DNA from: Phycisphaerales bacterium UBA1926
GTDB lineage: Bacteria > Planctomycetota > Phycisphaerae > Phycisphaerales > UBA1924
Length of the DNA stretch: 5,209 nucleotides
Direction: 5' to 3'
Assembly: GCA_002337215.1 (NCBI GenBank)
Contig: DDFO01000054.1
Coordinates: 1 to 5,209, forward strand
The notes beneath the pieces are model-generated. The model was not told the DNA's origin, searched no databases, and was given only the letters and a program-made list of their open reading frames with translations. This document shows positions 4,669 through 5,209 of this stretch, piece after piece (the first letter of the stretch is position 1; each line of letters opens with the position of its first letter). The position numbers and the translations under genes are program-made.

Positions 4669-5209
4669 ATGACCAACCGCACACTGATGCCCTGCACGCT
4701 CGTTCTCGCCCTCACGTCGCTCGCCTCCGCGGGCGTGCTCCTCGATTACGGCCAGGACGCGGCGGCCAGCAACGACTTCGGCGTCGTCCGCGGCGCGGGC
4801 AACCCCAACGCCACGTTCGGCTTCGACCAGTTCCAGATCTTCAACATCGACGCCGCCGACGAGGCATGGTCCATCGACCGCGTCACCGTCAGCCTCCGCC
4901 TCTTCAACATGCTCTCGACGGGCGAGGCCACGCTCGCGATCTTCGCCGCCAACGGGCTGCAGCCCGACCTGCTCGAGCAGCGAAGCGACGCCCTCGCCTT
5001 CGAGGTCGGCGGGGTCATCGCCGAACAGGTCAGCCTCAACCTCGGTGGTCTCGTGCTCGAAGCGGGGACCTACTACGTGGGCATCCAGGCCACCGAGCCG
5101 ACGACCGACCTGCTCTGGATCGCCGGCGATGACCAGGCTTTCCGCACCGCCCGCCGCTCCGACGGGGGCTTCTTCACCGGCTCGCCCAGGGCCCTGAGCC
5201 TGTCGATCG
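4669..5209 (+). CDS. Exported protein of unknown function, 3' end beyond window
   Basis: The frame is open from the ATG at 4669 to the window edge (180 codons, no stop). Residues 1-21 form a signal peptide, MTNRTLMPCTLVLALTSLASA, with an ASA|G cleavage site. The mature part looks like an all-β exported domain. It has alternating hydrophobic strands such as ATFGFDQFQIFNI (48-60), WSIDRVTVSLRLFNM (67-81), GEATLAIFAANG (85-96) and LEAGTYYVGIQAT (130-142). This style is common in planctomycete surface proteins that carry a PEP-CTERM, dockerin or other anchor at the C-terminus, which is out of view here. I recognise no catalytic motif. No Shine-Dalgarno sequence precedes the ATG. An in-frame GTG at 4639 would add ten basic residues before the signal peptide and is less likely. 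The open frame, signal peptide and strand pattern make this the real frame, not the Arg-rich overlapping ORF at 4551-5132. Confidence 0.75.
   Translation, partial: MTNRTLMPCTLVLALTSLASAGVLLDYGQDAAASNDFGVVRGAGNPNATFGFDQFQIFNIDAADEAWSIDRVTVSLRLFNMLSTGEATLAIFAANGLQPDLLEQRSDALAFEVGGVIAEQVSLNLGGLVLEAGTYYVGIQATEPTTDLLWIAGDDQAFRTARRSDGGFFTGSPRALSLSI

Noticed and set aside
4551..5132. 193-codon plus-strand frame overlapping the last gene
   Set aside because: After about 50 residues it becomes an Arg-rich string typical of a shifted frame of GC-rich coding DNA. The frame starting at 4669 gives a proper signal peptide and β-strand pattern.

Overview
The window looks like a piece of a GC-rich Planctomycetota chromosome, most likely class Phycisphaerae. 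The best clue is the C-terminus of the first gene: a double, cysteine-bracketed dockerin-like repeat ending in an 'ADCP' tail. This is the 'GC-type dockerin' known mainly from Phycisphaerae and related planctomycetes. Consistent with this are the rich set of exported proteins, the loose gene spacing and the strong G/C preference at third codon positions. The assignment is an inference from protein signatures; no rRNA or other marker gene is present.

Layout, left to right. Positions 1-228 hold no credible gene but are dense in repeats: two identical 35-bp hairpin elements (1-35, 170-204) enclose a 21-bp tandem duplication (61-102) and a 47-bp nested palindrome (101-147). Then come three minus-strand genes for exported proteins. 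They are a GATase/ThuA-like protein with a GC-type dockerin (229-1419), a small unrecognised lipoprotein (1509-1946), and a secreted clan GH-A glycoside hydrolase with a C-terminal Ig-like domain (2247-3614). A third, loop-diverged copy of the hairpin element lies at 2190-2223, just after the hydrolase stop codon. Next is a minus-strand dps gene (3840-4397) with its own intrinsic terminator at 3775-3797. A plus-strand exported protein gene starts at about 4669 and runs off the window.

Functional reading. The three left genes and the last one are cell-envelope or secreted proteins, in keeping with a polysaccharide-degrading lifestyle. The spacing (89 bp lipoprotein to dockerin gene, 300 bp hydrolase to lipoprotein) does not argue for one tight operon, although the 89-bp pair could be co-transcribed. 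Dps is a stand-alone iron-storage and oxidative-stress unit. I see no CRISPR array, tRNA, rRNA, transposase or defence cassette. The least explained signal is the hairpin repeat family: two of its three copies lie 24 and 23 nt past the stop codons of unrelated genes.
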